Origin: Hyposmocoma kahamanoa
Lineage: Eukaryota > Arthropoda > Insecta > Lepidoptera > Cosmopterigidae
Length of the DNA: 64,000 nt
Reading direction: 5' to 3'
NCBI RefSeq assembly: GCF_003589595.1
Contig: NW_020653715.1
Span: forward strand, 1,117,747 to 1,181,746
Each line of letters begins with the position of its first letter. Within the stretch, counting starts at the first letter, position 1. Shown here in pieces: positions 39,679 to 49,269 of the stretch. The translations under genes and the position numbers were made by a program. The notes under the pieces are model-generated. The model made no database searches. It saw only the letters and a list, made by a program, of their open reading frames with translations, and was not told where the DNA came from.

Positions 39679-39957
39679 GCACCTTAAGTCTTACTACTAC
39701 CGTCAAGAAGAAGTTGAAGTAAGTTCAGAAACAGAATTAGATTTGGTATTCGAACGTTTCGACCAAAGTGTTTTTAAATACCAAAAAATAGGCAAAGGAA
39801 TAATCGGATTCTTCCAATCCATAAAAGGGCTACAAAAATGTACGACACCAATGGGGTGTAGCTTAAAATATCGGTCCGCACTTATTTGCATACTAACTAA
39901 AATAATTTATTATTTTTTCTCGGAGGGTCGAAGTTGTGGGGTTGTACACAATGACTA
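39679..39957 (+). CDS. Candidate host exon (weak)
   Basis: A reading frame stays open from a good acceptor-like site (TTCTGTTTCTTTTTAG, AG at 39677-39678) to a TAG at 39956-39958. The encoded sequence begins HLKSYYYRQEEVEVSSETEL and continues FERFDQSVFKYQ and GKGIIGFFQSIKGLQ. I do not recognise any family. An alternative short exon ending at 39718 is possible, since GTAAGT follows at 39719. Points in favour: no repeat content and about 90 codons open right behind an acceptor. Points against: no partner exon in sight, AT-rich composition, and the frame being short enough to occur by chance. Confidence 0.2.
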
Positions 39958-39959
39958 GT

Positions 39960-41218
39960 TATTGGCTCGATATAACACTCCTTTGAATAACTTTTGATTG
40001 CAAGCTGATGTTTGAAATATCTAAAACAGACTGAACGTTTTCAAATATTAAATTAAACTAACACAGAATGCAATATTCCACATCAAAATTTTGCTTAAAA
40101 GTTTGATATCAAAGCGGCGTGTGTTCGGATATCGCGGTACGGTGCGCAAAACGACTATACGTCGGCGGAATCCTTACAGCGTATGATTGCGCGGAACAAA
40201 GCTGGAACAGATAACTTTTCCGAACGAGCCCGAACGCGAAAAAGTTTGCCGACGTCACTTTGTTCCGTCTGTCGTATGGATTTCGAAATTTCAATCTCAG
40301 GTCGATGGTTATTAGTTTTTGATTGCATTCAGGTACTTGTTGAGTACAGACAACGTTAGGAATTTGAATTTCGAATTTTTGTGTTAACTGTCAACGTTTA
40401 AACGTGGAACAGTTTGCTTTCAGCCAGTGATCTTATAAAAAGTCCCAAAAACAGACTGCAAACCGTTTTAAAATATATTGTTTTGCATTCAGTACAGGAA
40501 CGAAATTATCATCGAAATCAAAGGGTCTAAATATCTAGCCAGACAGACCGAAAGATTTACACCGGCTGCGATACGCTTATATGAATCTATTTTTTTGTGT
40601 CTGCCTTTTGTTTTTCAGTATTAATATTCGGTGTTGCCTTTTTGAAAAATTGCGGTGCGCGGTTTGTGAAGTGTCCGTTTATATCGTTATTTTGAATTTT
40701 GGTTGCGATTATTTATTAGTTGCATCTTTGAGAGTGTAATTTTGATCCTGGCTTTTTAGCTTATTACTTTTAGGGGTAGTTTTTGTAGTACATTGTCTTC
40801 AATTGTTCTTCGCTCAGAATTACGACTACGCACCCCTTGTATTTCTAAGCCGCGACCCATTTCTCAAAAGTAAAATAGTTATTTGAACAAAAAAGTAATT
40901 CATATGCAAATTAGTTCAAGTACAATAGAAAAATTGTAAGTTTCAAATCCTAACAAACTTAATTATAGTGGTATTCAAATTATATATTGGAAATATTGTA
41001 ATTTCGAACTTGGTACAGTCAGCTCAACCACTGTGCCGACCTCGTATGTGACACTACCGAGCACAAATCTGCCGAAACGAAACGAAGAATCTGTTCGGTT
41101 TGGTTTACAAACCTTAATAATTTTAGTGTGTTCAGAATCTATTAAACCTGAATGTGTTGAATCAATCACTTTGAGGATGTACACACACAAATTGAGGATG
41201 TACACTGATAGATAGATG
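39960..41218. other. Unassigned stretch
   Basis: No repeat family or gene recognised. The patch 40110-40270 is locally CpG-rich. A tandem pair of about 20 bp (GAGGATGTACACACACAAATT / GAGGATGTACACTGATAG) lies near 41174-41212. Confidence 0.4.
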
Positions 41219-41221
41219 TTC

Positions 41222-41372
41222 CACTTTTGAAGCGTAAGATTGCTGGTGAACTTACAGGATCATGGGACTTGTCAACTTATGTCTCAGGGTGACGGGCGCA
41301 GTGGCAGTTGCAATTGCTATGGGCTAGCTCGCTTGCCACCAGTCGCACGACTAGTTCATCATAATAAAAAAA
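41222..41372 (+). mobile_element. Family A retroposon, 5'-truncated and internally deleted
   Basis: CACTTTTGAAGCGTAAGATT, GCTGGTGAACTTACAGGATC, TGGGACTTGTCAACTTATGT, CTCAGGGTGACGGGCGCAGT and CACCAGTCGCACGACTAGTT, then ATCATAATAAAAAAATA. MITE F starts 10 bp downstream. Confidence 0.88.
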
Positions 41373-41382
41373 TATTAATACC

Positions 41383-41667
41383 CATTGACTTACAAATAAA
41401 TGGACGACGGGTCTAATACACAAACCACGAAAAAATGTCCCAAGTCAACCTATTTAAACGTAGTGACATGTAAAGGAGTATGAAAAAGCTAAAACGTTGA
41501 ATTTAAATTGTAATGTCATCGCAGTCCTGTCTGATTTTGCTTGCTTCGCTGTCAGTCGAACAAACGAAGACTACAGCGTGAATGACGCTCTGTATACGAT
41601 TTTAACGCCCTATAAGTTCGGACACTTTTTAGCGCGGACCTGACGTCCATATAATTGTAAGTCAATG
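41383..41667 (-). mobile_element. MITE F, third copy, inverted
   Basis: CATTGACTTACAAATAAATG at the left end and ATATAATTGTAAGTCAATG at the right. The interior is the reverse complement of the 16840-17144 copy (TGTCCCAAGTCAACCTATTT, GCCCTATAAGTTCGGACACT). No 8-bp direct duplication is visible (TTAATACC against GGTAAATA). The AT-rich insert of copy 1 is absent, as in copy 2. Confidence 0.92.
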
Positions 41668-41669
41668 GG

Positions 41670-42150
41670 TAAATACTAACATTTGTGAATATTTAGCAGC
41701 AATACCTCTCGATAATAGGAAGACGGCTCACAACCATTGGAAAACTGGTAGATTCACGACCTGCATTGGACTTGGGAGGCAGACCCATGTCTAGCATTGT
41801 AACGTACAATAAGTTTACGATGGTGATTTATATAAAACAAACAACGCACCTTAAGATCCAAGCAACAGGGAACAACACCCTTCAAAGCTCTTAACAATTT
41901 ATAAATCCTACATCCAAAATGCATAAAGTATGATTCATGCATATTCAAGGCGGTTATATTATTTAATATTTGTGTGAGTTTGTGTGTGTATGGGGGGGTG
42001 GGGGTGTGTGGGGGGTCTTAATAACAGATATTCAATCAAAATCAACCCTTCTCCGGCCGATATCTTTTGGACTCCCCTTGCTGTTTTGTTTTCTCGCTTA
42101 GATAGATATAGATGAGATAGATACTTAATTACGAATGTATAGTTGGTTCA
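41670..42150. other. Unassigned sequence with a G-rich tract
   Basis: Contains the G-rich tract 41992-42016, described separately, and a short GATA-like run near 42099-42122. No repeat family recognised. Confidence 0.4.
41992..42016 (+). repeat. G-rich tract (G-quadruplex-capable)
   Basis: Runs of 7, 5 and 6 G within 25 bp (GGGGGGGTGGGGGTGTGTGG and continuing), preceded by a TG-rich run from about 41970. The first run can be split to give four G-triplets. A quadruplex is possible on the plus strand. No gene lies nearby to suggest a role. Confidence 0.6.
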
Positions 42151-42155
42151 AAACT

Positions 42156-42340
42156 TGTAATGACCTCCATGGAGATAGTGTCGCCATCTCTGAAGTCTCG
42201 GGTTCGATCCCCGCTTGGGTCAATGTAGAAAAACTTGTCTATCGTCGTTGTTTCCGATTTCCATAACACAAGTGATTTGGCAACTTACTTTCGAATCGAA
42301 ATGGAATAGTAACATATGTGATGTTGTTTAATATTTAAAA
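42156..42340 (+). mobile_element. SINE I, tRNA-like head
   Basis: TGACCTCCATGGAGATAGTG, TCTCGGGTTCGATCCCCGCT (B box with one mismatch), GTTGTTTCCGATTTCCATAA and CACAAGTGATTTGGCAACTT, ending ATATGTGATGTTGTTTAAT. The same order occurs at 48413-48602 and, inverted, at 55628-55765. The A box is poor, so the tRNA origin rests on the B box and layout. Confidence 0.65.
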
Positions 42341-42344
42341 AAAA

Positions 42345-42690
42345 TTGAAATTTATCATGAGTTTTTCGGCGACGGAAACATTTGTGAGGAAAGTACACTT
42401 CTGCAAAGTATTTTAATGATCTGTGTGAAATCTAGGACTACAACCCTGCCATATGTGACAAACATGCATTTTAAATAGCAAAAGATAGAGCACAAAATTC
42501 TATTTTAAAAACAGTTAAAATTAGTTAACGTGTTCGACTTCTCGTGTAACTTACCCTCACGATGCATAACTGAAATATCATAAAACAATTACAATATATT
42601 AAAACTGGGTTATGGTTTTTTATGATATCTCAAAAAATATTTTGTTAATTAGCCACATTTTAGTTAGCAGGCGGCAGAATCCGAGCCTTC
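42345..42690. other. Unassigned sequence
   Basis: No repeat family recognised. Confidence 0.35.
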
Positions 42691-42692
42691 TC

Positions 42693-42944
42693 AATAGCGG
42701 GCTTTACACAGACACCCATCGCGCGTGACACAGCAATCAGCAAGAGCGCAATAGCAAAAGCGCTCATCTTTCGCGCACTCCAACACGTGCTAGTTTCACG
42801 CGGTCTATCCTGCGCGAACATGAACGTTAGTTAAAAAAATTCAAACAGGTAAACGCGCACGATTGCCCGTGCAGGCTTTCCCGCGCGCAATTCTGTATGC
42901 TCCTGAACACGCGCGATTGAGTGGCTGTGTTAAGGGGGGCTATT
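42693..42944. mobile_element. CpG-rich 252-bp MITE
   Basis: The left end AATAGCGGGCTTTACACAGA followed by CACCCATCGCGCGTG mirrors the right end, whose reverse complement is AATAGCCCCCCTTAACACAG followed by CCACTCAATCGCGCGTG. That gives an imperfect TIR of about 36 bp. TA lies directly outside the G/C-rich part on both sides. The interior is rich in CGCG. The composition differs sharply from the flanks. No transposase. Confidence 0.65.
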
Positions 42945-42949
42945 ATCAG

Positions 42950-43400
42950 CGGAGAACTATGCTCGGCACGACTGGTGCCATCAAAAATTACCTTTCGAAT
43001 AATCACTTTATTAATTGAGGATACGACATGTAGAACGTAATTATTTAGTACATGTTCGTAATGAAACCGTAACAAAATATCTAATTTCATTTTATAATTT
43101 TCGCAAAACCCCGGTGTGATATTTTGCGGTATCGGTGCGGTATTTGCGATGGTATCATTATAATGGATCTGTGTGTGATGGCCCCGTATTCGGTATGAAG
43201 GCAAAATTAATTGAGGCATGCAAAAAATGAAGGAATACAGACAATGAGGGAAACTTGAAAGGAAACCTCACATCTTCGAGAACAGTGATGGGACGTTTCA
43301 ATGCGAATGCGACAGTCACAAATAAAACACACGAAAATGCGATATATGCATTATAATGATTATTTTAAATAAGCCAAAAATTTATGTTCTAAGTTTTTGC
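42950..43400. other. Unassigned sequence
   Basis: No repeat family recognised. The minus-strand frame 42827-43219 overlaps the MITE and carries no motif. Confidence 0.35.
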
Positions 43401-43408
43401 TTATGTAT

Positions 43409-43550
43409 CAAGTTTTTAGGTTTTCACGATTGTTAGACATAGGATATGTAACTATTTTTCCGGATTTAAATGGCATATATTTGTTTTTTTCTAACAAACC
43501 AACGTTGCGAGCCCGTTACAGTGTGTTTAAAAAAATAATTTCATTTTCTT
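43409..43550 (+). repeat. Family D element, left arm plus remnant
   Basis: AAGTTTTTAGGTTTTCACGA, TTGTTAGACATAGGATATGT, CTATTTTTCCGGATTTAAAT and CAACGTTGCGAGCCCGTTAC. A weak right-arm remnant follows (AAAAAAATAATTTCATTTTC). Confidence 0.7.
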
Positions 43551-43616
43551 CTCGGCTTATGTTTTAAAATTTATTGTAAGTATAGAACTACCCTATTCAA
43601 TGATTTGTGATTTTGT

Positions 43617-43865
43617 GAAAGAATACGCCCAAGGAAGTACTGCCGCCTTACCTATTTCTACCGGCAAGCGGTAATCTGCGCATTACTGCGTTCCGGTTTT
43701 GAAGGGTGCTGGTTAAATTAGAGAACTTGTCAACTTATGTCTCAATGGATCATACGCTCCACAGATCTTTGCGATCTAAAGCTCTGCAACTTTTATGGAC
43801 AGACCTGTCGCTTACCACTAGGCGCACGACTCGTTCATCCTCTCACATGGTATCATAAAAAAAAC
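43617..43865 (+). mobile_element. Family A retroposon, near full length
   Basis: AGAATACGCCCAAGGAAGTA, CTGCCGCCTTACCTATTTCT, GCGCATTACTGCGTTCCGGT, GAACTTGTCAACTTATGTCT, TTGCGATCTAAAGCTCTGCA, GACCTGTCGCTTACCACTAG and CACATGGTATCATAAAAAAA. The first 30 bp of the element are missing or diverged. Confidence 0.92.
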
Positions 43866-43869
43866 ATTA

Positions 43870-45050
43870 GTACTTTGATCATAGATTTAAATGAAACAAA
43901 ATATGTCTAAAAGCAATGATAGCTAGTTAGTATAGTAACAGGTAACGTAAGCGGCAGTTTCGTGAATACGATCAATGCGAATGCAGATGCTGTCGCATCA
44001 CTATGCAAAACATTTCCATCATTAATTATTCTATTTCATTCGACGAAAATCAGCCGTATTTATTAAATTAAATAATGAAGATGTCGAGAACAGGCTGTTG
44101 TACTCCATGTTCGTATGATTCCAGGGAAAAAATAATGTTAAAAAAATATTCCGCTTCTAGTTAAAAACCACCAATGATGTCTTTATATTAAATAGTTAAT
44201 CGTTTTCGAAATAAGAGACGTTTGTTTGAAACTACACAGGAAATGAGAGTTTAATTATCTCGTTTACAAATATGCTAAATTTGAATGAACATCGTCTTCA
44301 AGTAAAAATAAATATTTTCTACTAGGCAAGAGCAATTTAAAACCGTTAAGTTTCTCACAAACGATATGTTATTTCAGAAATTTACGTACGAAATTAAAAA
44401 AAAAAATTTGTCCGATTGATAAATACTTTTTATAATTTAAAACTCTTTCCTGTCAAAACTAATACAACTAGAGTGTTTTGGACTCGTTCCAGATTGTTCC
44501 AAATGAACGCTTCGTTTATTTTTTTACTTTTTTTTCTGTTAGAAAAGAGCGGAATATGAATATTCGGTACCACGCGTCATGTCGCCCCGCGGATAATGTC
44601 TACAGGTCTGTTTAAGTCATAAGCTGAAGCGAGTAGCGATCACTTATATCTATCATTTGTATTTTGCACTTTTCCGTAATTAGACTAATTATGTATATAT
44701 TAAATTTATTTATTTATAGTTATTTCTGCATTAATTAAACTTACACATTCAATTACGTACGCGAGTAGTGCGAGTGGCCTTTGAAATGAAATTAAAAATC
44801 CTAATTTCAACAGGGAAGATGGTTTCTTCGTGTCACCAGTTTGTGATTTTGTATTTGCTTTGACGAAAAATTCCAAGCGGATATAAAAGATTCTAAACAT
44901 TCTATTTGATAACAAGTGGTTATGAATTTATATCATAGAATTTTATAGTTGTACAAATGAGGTAACATCGTGAAGTAAGAAAGTTTGCCTTTTTGGATAA
45001 ACCTGATGTTCTTGATTGTGTACAAATTTAGTCCAGGAATATAGTATTAG
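43870..45050. other. Unassigned AT-rich stretch
   Basis: No repeat family or gene recognised over 1.2 kb. Confidence 0.4.
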
Positions 45051-45054
45051 TTGT

Positions 45055-45135
45055 GCGTATATATATGTACATTCATACACGTGTACCATCACGCCTGTCT
45101 CCCACTGGGGAAGGCAAAGACTACGAACCTTAAAT
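45055..45135 (-). mobile_element. LINE 3'-tail fragment, family G
   Basis: On the minus strand, CCCCAGTGGGAGACAGGCGT then GATGGTACACGTGTATGAAT. The CC..TGGGAGACAGGCGTGATG...ATGTATGT layout is a LINE 3' end I associate with Lepidoptera. The mirror copy lies at 45880-45960. Confidence 0.6.
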
Positions 45136-45137
45136 CG

Positions 45138-45875
45138 CTACGCTCCTGACAAACCTGTAATCTAGATCTAAAATCTAAAGAAACCTTTGTAAAAACGAAG
45201 GAAAATTGCTACATCTCATGGCAAAGTCTATACCCCGCAAAGGGTCTTTTTAACAGGGTTGTTCACCTTCATCGAAAGGGTTAATTCTAGAGGGTTACAG
45301 ACGGACCGCTGATTATCTATATGTATGCGTAATATTCGATCATTGCCTGTTTTTTTCGGCTATTTGTTTGAGGATTTTTTGTTTGACGCATGGGAAGGCT
45401 TTGGTATTAAATTGGTGCTTAAGAAAGTTTTGTAACGGAAAAATTTAAAAAGGGTTTAGGTATTTGAAAATATAATAGTACTGTTTGTTTTTGACTGTGT
45501 GTACTTGATGCTTTATGACACGTGATCGCTTAGTTGACCTTTTAGTTCTGAGAATTTTCTTAAGCATGTATAGTTGAAATTCATGTTTCGTATTTAAGTA
45601 AACAATAAGTATAGTATACGTTAAAGGTCAAATTGGCTTGAAAAGTCCCGTATAACATCATTCCCTAATGATGCAAATAAGGAAGTCATACTAAAATGAA
45701 TTTTACGCTCACAGGTTAAAGGTGAAGTTTGTTAAACATTTTTTTTACACTTATCTACCCAGAACTAAATGGCTGTACGTGATTTGGTTCCTCTAAAGAG
45801 TGGCACTTTAGTAATTTAGTTTAAAATTATCAAGAGTAAACTGGTATGTATTAAGAGGCCGATAGGAACGGAGGC
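45138..45875. other. Unassigned sequence between two family G tails
   Basis: No repeat family recognised in the roughly 740 bp between two oppositely oriented family G tails. Confidence 0.35.
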
Positions 45876-45879
45876 GAAG

Positions 45880-45960
45880 TTTGCTAGGAGCGTAGTAGGT
45901 GGAGGTCCATGGACTCTGCCTACCCTAGTGGGAGACAGGCGTGATGATATGTATGTATAT
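45880..45960 (+). mobile_element. LINE 3'-tail fragment, family G
   Basis: TGCTAGGAGCGTAGTAGGTG, GAGGTCCATGGACTCTGCCT, ACCCTAGTGGGAGACAGGCG and TGATGATATGTATGTATATA. It is the inverse partner of 45055-45135. Confidence 0.65.
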
Positions 45961-45984
45961 AAAAGAGGGGTGGGAGAACCTTTG

Positions 45985-46045
45985 CTTTTCAGTTGAGAGT
46001 TCGTTGGTTCGACTCCCTATGTCCAACTAGGCTTGGAACCGATGT
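45985..46045 (+). mobile_element. tRNA-like SINE fragment
   Basis: TTTGCTTTTCAGTTGAGAGT followed by CGTTGGTTCGACTCCCTATG gives a perfect GGTTCGANTCC B box. No convincing A box. Confidence 0.35.
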
Positions 46046-46049
46046 ACGC

Positions 46050-47428
46050 TGTTGTGCCAATTGCAGTGGGGACTGCAATTGTAATAGTGATAGTTGGATA
46101 AAAATGGCTGCGTCTGGTGAATTGCATTATTAATTTTTATGTGACGAAGCCTGTTGCTGATTGACGTGTGTGATTAATTTCGTTTTTGAATGAAGGAATT
46201 TAATTTAATTTCCAAGTTACGTACATTATTGAACGTTTAGTGGCGGTACTTCTTCACACAATGTGACAATTACACAATTCACAATGTGACAATGCTGACC
46301 TTCCTTCATCGTCATCCCACCTTTTTATCACCCTGTTTACTGGTTCCTGGCCACTTACTTTTAAAATTTTGAACCGTTCTAGAACTCCTTTTCCTTCCAC
46401 TATTCTTATATTGGTTCGTTCCATTATCACTCCTTACATAACTTCTGAAGCGAGAGGGCGTGCATTCCACTGGTTAATTTCTACAAATTTCAAAACTTTT
46501 TGATGTGCATTTTATAATGTGGAAACACAAAAATGTGGCAAATATTCTTTGTACATTGACATACACCAATGAAGCTACCGTAAACGGTTGCTAATACGTC
46601 GGGCAGTGCTAAACCTCTATAAGGATAAGAAAACTTGAGATACATACCTACGTACATACCGGCCACAATAACACTTGGAAGTATCCCAAGAGGAGACGAT
46701 CCGGTACCGATACGTTATGAATTTAAGTTACATTACCGTCATAGGGATTTGAACCGTGGACCTCTCTATGGAGAAGTACTGCTCGAATTCCGATTATTAG
46801 TATAAATTTAAGAGTTATTGCAACACGTATGTGCGCATGTTTTTTTAATTATCTACCAAACAAAAACCTGGAATAACATTTTAATGCCTATATATTATTC
46901 ACTAGTAATGTACAAAAACTTGTCAGTTTGTTTGCCCTGAAGGGTGGATGCTCAAGGGACCAAAATTCGAGAGGGCATTCAAAAATCTCGATCGAACCCT
47001 ATCGGAAATGTTTTAGTTGTGTAGGTGTGTGTGTAAGGGTGACAGATTAGGGGGTTATTTTTTTTTGTATAACATTTTGTATCGATTTTAACCGTGATTG
47101 GCTATTGGTTGGTACATCGAGTTACTTATGTGTGTTATGTGTATGTAGAATGGTAATGTTTTTGTGTGCAATATTGTATTATAAAGGAATTATTTAATAT
47201 GATAATTTAATTTTTACTTTTTACCTTAAAATTTCGTTACATTCCTTTGCACTGTTTTGAAATGATGATATTTTTTTTTGTGGAAGCGTACATTGGTTAA
47301 CAGAAATATTTGAAAACAATATAGGTATGTTGGATACGCTCTCGTCTGTTCTTTTTTAAATTACGTAAAACGTTTTTTATAAATACAATATACATATTCA
47401 ATATAATTTTGATTTCAAACTTAACGCT
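46050..47428. other. Unassigned stretch
   Basis: No repeat family or gene recognised, apart from a degenerate minus-strand B-box-like stretch near 46745-46770 (GGGATTTGAACCGTGGACCT). Confidence 0.4.
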
Positions 47429-47431
47429 AGA

Positions 47432-47612
47432 AATAACTCCACTAGTTTGCTATAATTATTAAATACAAAGATCAAACACAAAGAAGAATTCTATCGATCC
47501 GATAGGACTCAAACCTGCGACCACGGAATTCCGTTCCCATTGCTCTTCTAACTGAGCTTACAGGACGAGTTAACCGGTCGAAGAAATTCTTCTATGTGTC
47601 TGTTATAGACTT
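47432..47612 (-). mobile_element. SINE E' (different tRNA head, same tail as SINE E)
   Basis: On the minus strand: TAGAAGAATTTCTTCGACCG, then the A box region AAGCTCAGTTAGAAGAGCAA and B box GGTTTGAGTCC (one mismatch). These are followed by TATCGGATCGATAGAATTCT and the shared tail TTTGATCTTTGTATTTAATA and ATTATAGCAAACTAGTGGAG. The head differs clearly from SINE E (AAGCTCAGTTAG versus TGGCTTAGTTGG), but the tail is the same. Two SINE families therefore seem to share one 3' end. Confidence 0.8.
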
Positions 47613-47623
47613 TGCATTGAAAA

Positions 47624-47849
47624 CTGCTTCCGTGGCCGAACGGTTACCATGCCGGACTGCCACGCAGAGGTCCTAGGTTCGATTCCCGGGCCGGGAGAAA
47701 TATTTGTATGGCCTACATTTATTTCTCTCGTGAGTTTGGGTGTAATTTGTGTTTGTGTCTATGTATGTGTCCATGGCACCCGCGACACAGGGTTTCCCTA
47801 GTGCGGGGCTATGATGAGTGTGTGCGTTATTATTATTATTATTATTATT
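47624..47849 (+). mobile_element. SINE B, full length
   Basis: CTGCTTCCGTGGCCGAACGG (A box), GTCCTAGGTTCGATTCCCGG (B box), GTATGGCCTACATTTATTTC, GTGTCCATGGCACCCGCGAC, CTAGTGCGGGGCTATGATGA and a pure (ATT)n end (47828-47849). It sits 12 bp from SINE E'. Confidence 0.92.
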
Positions 47850-47851
47850 GA

Positions 47852-48205
47852 GTTTTCGTTTTTTTTAATTACGTAAAAACTTTTTAAAGTAAAGTATTTT
47901 AATTTAAATTTGATATTAAGAATTAACTCAATAGTATTATGAAAATGTACAGAATATCAAATTTGAATTCAAACTAGTCGCTAAAAATCAGTAAATAATA
48001 AACTTTAATAGGGGTTGGACAATCGATTGATCCAAGTAAGGGTTAAAAGGGGTGCCTTAAAATATTGCAAAGGGGTGTATTATCTAATACATAGTGACGT
48101 CGGTCACTCACTAAATGTTCGAATGTAAATTAGAGAAATTAATGGACGAAGACGAGAGATAACGCTGTGTTATCGAATATATTCACCGTGGTATATTAAA
48201 CGATG
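47852..48205. other. Unassigned sequence
   Basis: No repeat family recognised. Confidence 0.35.
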
Positions 48206-48214
48206 TAGTAAAAT

Positions 48215-48265
48215 ATCAGGGCCTTGGTAATCGACTGGGAGAGCGGTTGCTTCTCGAATCCTACC
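48215..48265 (+). mobile_element. tRNA-like fragment
   Basis: GGCCTTGGTAATCGACTGGG and AGAGCGGTTGCTTCTCGAAT resemble the heads of SINE H. No B box remains. Confidence 0.3.
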
Positions 48266-48412
48266 TAGTAACCTATAACTTTAAGTTCTAAGTTATGTAG
48301 ATTTAATTGCACGTCGAAGAAGGTTCACTACGTTCTTTACAGACTCATGTCTGGTATTAGGATGTATAATGCGTCGATAATGATGAAAACGGTCTCCTCC
48401 TCGACGATGGGA

Positions 48413-48602
48413 CTGTGACCTCCATGGGCTAATGGCTTGCACGCCGGTTTTCGTGGTCTCGCCATGTCTGAGATTCCAACCCCGGCCATGTCAATTGAAA
48501 AAAAGACTAACTATTCTATATTGTCTTGCTATTCCCTTTGAAATTCCACAACACAGGTGCTTTAGTTACTTTAATTTAGGATCAAAACGACGTATGTGAT
48601 GT
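48413..48602 (+). mobile_element. SINE I, split by a LINE
   Basis: TGTGACCTCCATGGGCTAAT, GATTCCAACCCCGGCCATGT, CTTTGAAATTCCACAACACA, GGTGCTTTAGTTACTTTAAT and CGTATGTGATGTT. After the LINE (48603-49057) it appears to continue GATGTTGTCTAATATTTATT, as in the 42156-42340 copy (GATGTTGTTTAATATTT). Confidence 0.65.
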
Positions 48603-49057
48603 TTATTTATTTATTTAAACTTTATTGTACAATACACTGAAGTACAAATGGCAGACTTAATGCCATAAGGCATTCTCTACCAGTCAACCATTGGGCCAAA
48701 CAGAAAAAAAAACACAATAGGTTGGTGCTACACTTAAACAATAGAAGAAATAGAAATACTAGAACACTAATCGACAATTTGTATGGTATAAATAAATAAC
48801 ATACAATAAACATACTTATTATACGTACATAATAAACTTACATATACATATTATAATAATAAATAATATGATATATGTACCCAAAGCAACATTAAACAGT
48901 GTCTTAATTTTGACAATTGTCAAACAGATGCTTGCGCAACATGCGCTTGAAAGATAATTTGGTCTGAGCTTGTCTTACATGGAGCGGGAGCGCGTTCCAA
49001 AGACGAATTGCATGAAGGGTAAAAGAATTAGACAAAAAATCAGTGCGATGAGAAGGA
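48603..49057 (-). mobile_element. LINE 3' end (CR1/Jockey-like), 5'-truncated, nested in SINE I
   Basis: On the minus strand: the end of an ORF2 (48904-49062), then a 3' UTR with TGGTTGACTGGTAGAGAATG, CCTTATGGCATTAAGTCTGC and CAATAAAGTTTAAATAAATA. GATGTT occurs at both junctions and probably reflects target duplication or microhomology. The UTR block around GTTGACTGGTAGAGAATGCC is a familiar lepidopteran LINE 3' end. Confidence 0.8.
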
Positions 49058-49062
49058 ATGAT
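48904..49062 (-). CDS. C-terminus of a LINE ORF2, intact to the stop
   Basis: The last 52 codons of a non-LTR retrotransposon polyprotein, open and ending in TAA. The sequence starts IIPSHRTDFLSNSFTLHAIR, then LWNALPLHVRQAQTKLSFKR, then MLRKHLFDNCQN. The RLWNALP...SFKR.L...L pattern is the usual C-terminal tail of CR1/Jockey-type ORF2. It is a 5'-truncated fragment without polymerase domain, so it has no activity. The intact frame implies a fairly recent insertion. The first few bases overlap the junction, so the exact 5' boundary is uncertain. Confidence 0.8.
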   Translation of the reverse strand: MIPSHRTDFLSNSFTLHAIRLWNALPLHVRQAQTKLSFKRMLRKHLFDNCQN

Positions 49063-49127
49063 GTTGTCTAATATTTATTTATTATATAAAACACAAAAAA
49101 GCTGGTCAAATGTAAATACTATATTTT

Positions 49128-49266
49128 TTATATAATATCAAGGGACGAACAAGTCGTGCGCCTGATGGTAAGCTACACGCCTGTCTACAACAGTTGCAGT
49201 GTCACTCAGAGCTTTAAATCGCAAAGATGTGAGGGACACAAGTCTTATGTGCTAGTAATTTAATCA
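49128..49266 (-). mobile_element. Family A retroposon, 3' half
   Basis: On the plus strand: TATATAATATCAAGGGACGA, ACAAGTCGTGCGCCTGATGG, TAAGCTACACGCCTGTCTAC, AGTGTCACTCAGAGCTTTAA and ATCGCAAAGATGTGAGGGAC, ending at GTGCTAGTAATTTAATCAG. The 5' half is absent. Confidence 0.88.
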
Positions 49267-49269
49267 GAT

